Shown here in pieces: positions 13,063-14,061 of a stretch of DNA of 14,061 nt (position 1 is the stretch's first letter; each line of letters begins with the position of its first letter). This stretch comes from Thermodesulfobacteriota bacterium (lineage in GTDB: Bacteria > Desulfobacterota > S145-22). The position numbers and the translations under genes were made by a program. The stretch is from positions 1 through 14,061 of the forward strand of contig JANTFN010000022.1 of the NCBI GenBank assembly GCA_024763435.1, given 5' to 3'. The notes under the pieces were generated by a model. It saw only the letters and a list, made by a program, of their open reading frames with translations. It searched no databases and was not told the origin of the DNA.

Positions 13063-14051
13063 ATGATCCCCTGATCCTTTCCTCCTCTCCTCATATTAAT
13101 TCCCGGGAAACAATCCCCGCCATCATGTTGCATGTCTGCCTGGCACTCCTTCCCGCCATCGTTGTGGGTATTTATTCATTTGGGCTGAAAGCCCTCTGGA
13201 TTATCCTGATTTCTGTTGTTTTCTCCCTCTGTTTTGAGGCGGCCAGCCAGAAGTTGATGGGGCGCCCTCTCTCCATCCTTGATGGCAGCGCCCTGGTAAC
13301 GGGAATTCTCCTGGCCTTGAATCTGCCTCCCACAATTCCATGGTGGATGGTCATCATAGGGGCTTTTTTTGCCATTGTGATTGGAAAACAAGTCTACGGG
13401 GGGCTTGGGCATAATCCCTTTAACCCGGCCCTTGTGGGGCGCGTGGTCCTCCTGATTTCCTTTCCAGCCCAGATGACGCTCTGGGCCTTTCCCTCTCATC
13501 CCCTATTTTCCCGTGTTGCCGACGCGCTGTCCGGGGCAACCCCCCTCGGATGGGCCAAGACGCACCTCATGGCGCACGGGCAACTGCCGGCATCGCTTCC
13601 CTTTAACATCCAGCAGCTCTTTTTAGGCCAGACCGGAGGGTGTATTGGAGAAATCTCAGCAGCGGCCCTTTTGCTGGGAGGGATTTATCTGACGTGGAAG
13701 AAGATTATTCCGTGGATTATTCCTGTTGTTTTTATCGGGACAACCTTTGTTATCACGGGGCTCTTCTGGCTTATCAATCCCGGGCACTTTCTTAATCCTC
13801 TCTATCATCTGTTTTCGGGCGGGCTTTTTCTCGGGGCCATTTTTATGGCTACGGACCTGGTAACGACCCCCGTAACACAAGCAGGCATGATTCTCTTCGG
13901 GATTGGGTGTGGTGTTTTAACAGCCGTTATCCGGCTTTTCGGGGGATACCCCGAAGGGGTTTCCTTTGCTATCCTGCTGATGAACGCGCTGACCCCACTT
14001 CTTGACCGGTGGACACGCCCGAAAGTCTTCGGGGAGGTGCGCGGCAAATGA
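13059..14051 (+). CDS. rnfD: Rnf complex subunit D (membrane, covalent FMN)
   Basis: RnfD is a polytopic membrane subunit thought to form part of the ion-conducting path, homologous to NqrB. The 330-residue protein has about nine hydrophobic segments. The flavinylation motif SGATPLGWAK (158-167) places the covalently bound FMN on Thr161. GHNPFNPALVGR (118-129) and the ending TDLVTTPVTQ region also match the family. The start is ATG 13059, which overlaps the rnfC stop in ATGA; earlier in-frame starts lie inside rnfC and would add 38 basic residues that do not belong. It ends with a further ATGA overlap into the next gene. ApbE, the flavin transferase it needs, is not in the window. Confidence 0.95.
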   Translation: MNDPLILSSSPHINSRETIPAIMLHVCLALLPAIVVGIYSFGLKALWIILISVVFSLCFEAASQKLMGRPLSILDGSALVTGILLALNLPPTIPWWMVIIGAFFAIVIGKQVYGGLGHNPFNPALVGRVVLLISFPAQMTLWAFPSHPLFSRVADALSGATPLGWAKTHLMAHGQLPASLPFNIQQLFLGQTGGCIGEISAAALLLGGIYLTWKKIIPWIIPVVFIGTTFVITGLFWLINPGHFLNPLYHLFSGGLFLGAIFMATDLVTTPVTQAGMILFGIGCGVLTAVIRLFGGYPEGVSFAILLMNALTPLLDRWTRPKVFGEVRGK

Positions 14052-14061
14052 AAGGCACCGG
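14048..14061 (+). CDS. start of the next rnf gene, expected rnfG (partial)
   Basis: ATG 14048-14050 overlaps the rnfD stop (ATGA) and the frame reads Met-Lys-Gly-Thr before the window ends. In the A-B-C-D gene order the next gene is rnfG, the second FMN-carrying subunit. Identity rests on gene order only. Confidence 0.5.

Noticed and set aside
1..14061. CRISPR arrays, tRNA or rRNA genes, insertion sequences
   Set aside because: No direct-repeat/spacer pattern, cloverleaf, rRNA-like text, transposase or terminal inverted repeats were seen.

Overview
The window looks like a chromosomal segment of an anaerobic, Gram-negative bacterium, most likely a deltaproteobacterium (Desulfobacterota, possibly Syntrophales-like). 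The reasons are a proteobacterial-order rnfABCD operon whose RnfB carries the long multi-ferredoxin form, several exported periplasmic proteins, outer-membrane barrel fragments, roughly 50% GC by eye, and seven-base intergenic repeats. The taxonomic call is inference; no rRNA or marker gene is present.

Layout. (1) Bases 1-746 hold two gene remnants joined tail-outward: the 3' end of an alginate-export-like porin on the minus strand and, from base 651, the last 31 codons of another barrel-like protein on the plus strand. (2) 892-2138: a candidate promoter and a full-length two-domain chromate transporter, chrA. (3) 2477-6593, plus strand: an ECF sigma factor, a translationally coupled membrane protein with three TM segments and a periplasmic OB-like domain, a strong terminator, then four genes for a DUF2202 ferritin-like protein, a small secreted protein with two calcium-loop-like motifs, a Spy/CpxP-like chaperone or metal sensor, and a DUF4405 membrane protein with two tandem helical repeats. 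(4) 6684-7691, minus strand: a CDF zinc-type efflux pump with its own promoter. (5) 7981-10004, minus strand: the ATPase pair oppD-oppF without permease or binding-protein genes. (6) 10106-14061, plus strand: rnfA-rnfB-rnfC-rnfD and the first codons of the next gene (expected rnfG), behind a promoter overlapped by a palindromic operator.

How they work together. Regions 2-4 read as a metal and envelope-stress island: oxyanion efflux (chrA), divalent cation efflux (CDF), and a sigma factor/membrane partner next to secreted proteins of the kind that sense or buffer metals (Spy/CpxP-like, ferritin-like, DxNxDG). The most notable candidate system is the 2477-6593 cluster; its three secreted proteins begin, after signal cleavage, with similar Gly/Met/Asn-rich tails although their domains are unrelated. 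Region 6 is energy metabolism: Rnf couples ferredoxin:NAD+ electron transfer to ion transport. The oppDF pair shares the divergent intergenic region with rnf but has no obvious functional link to it.
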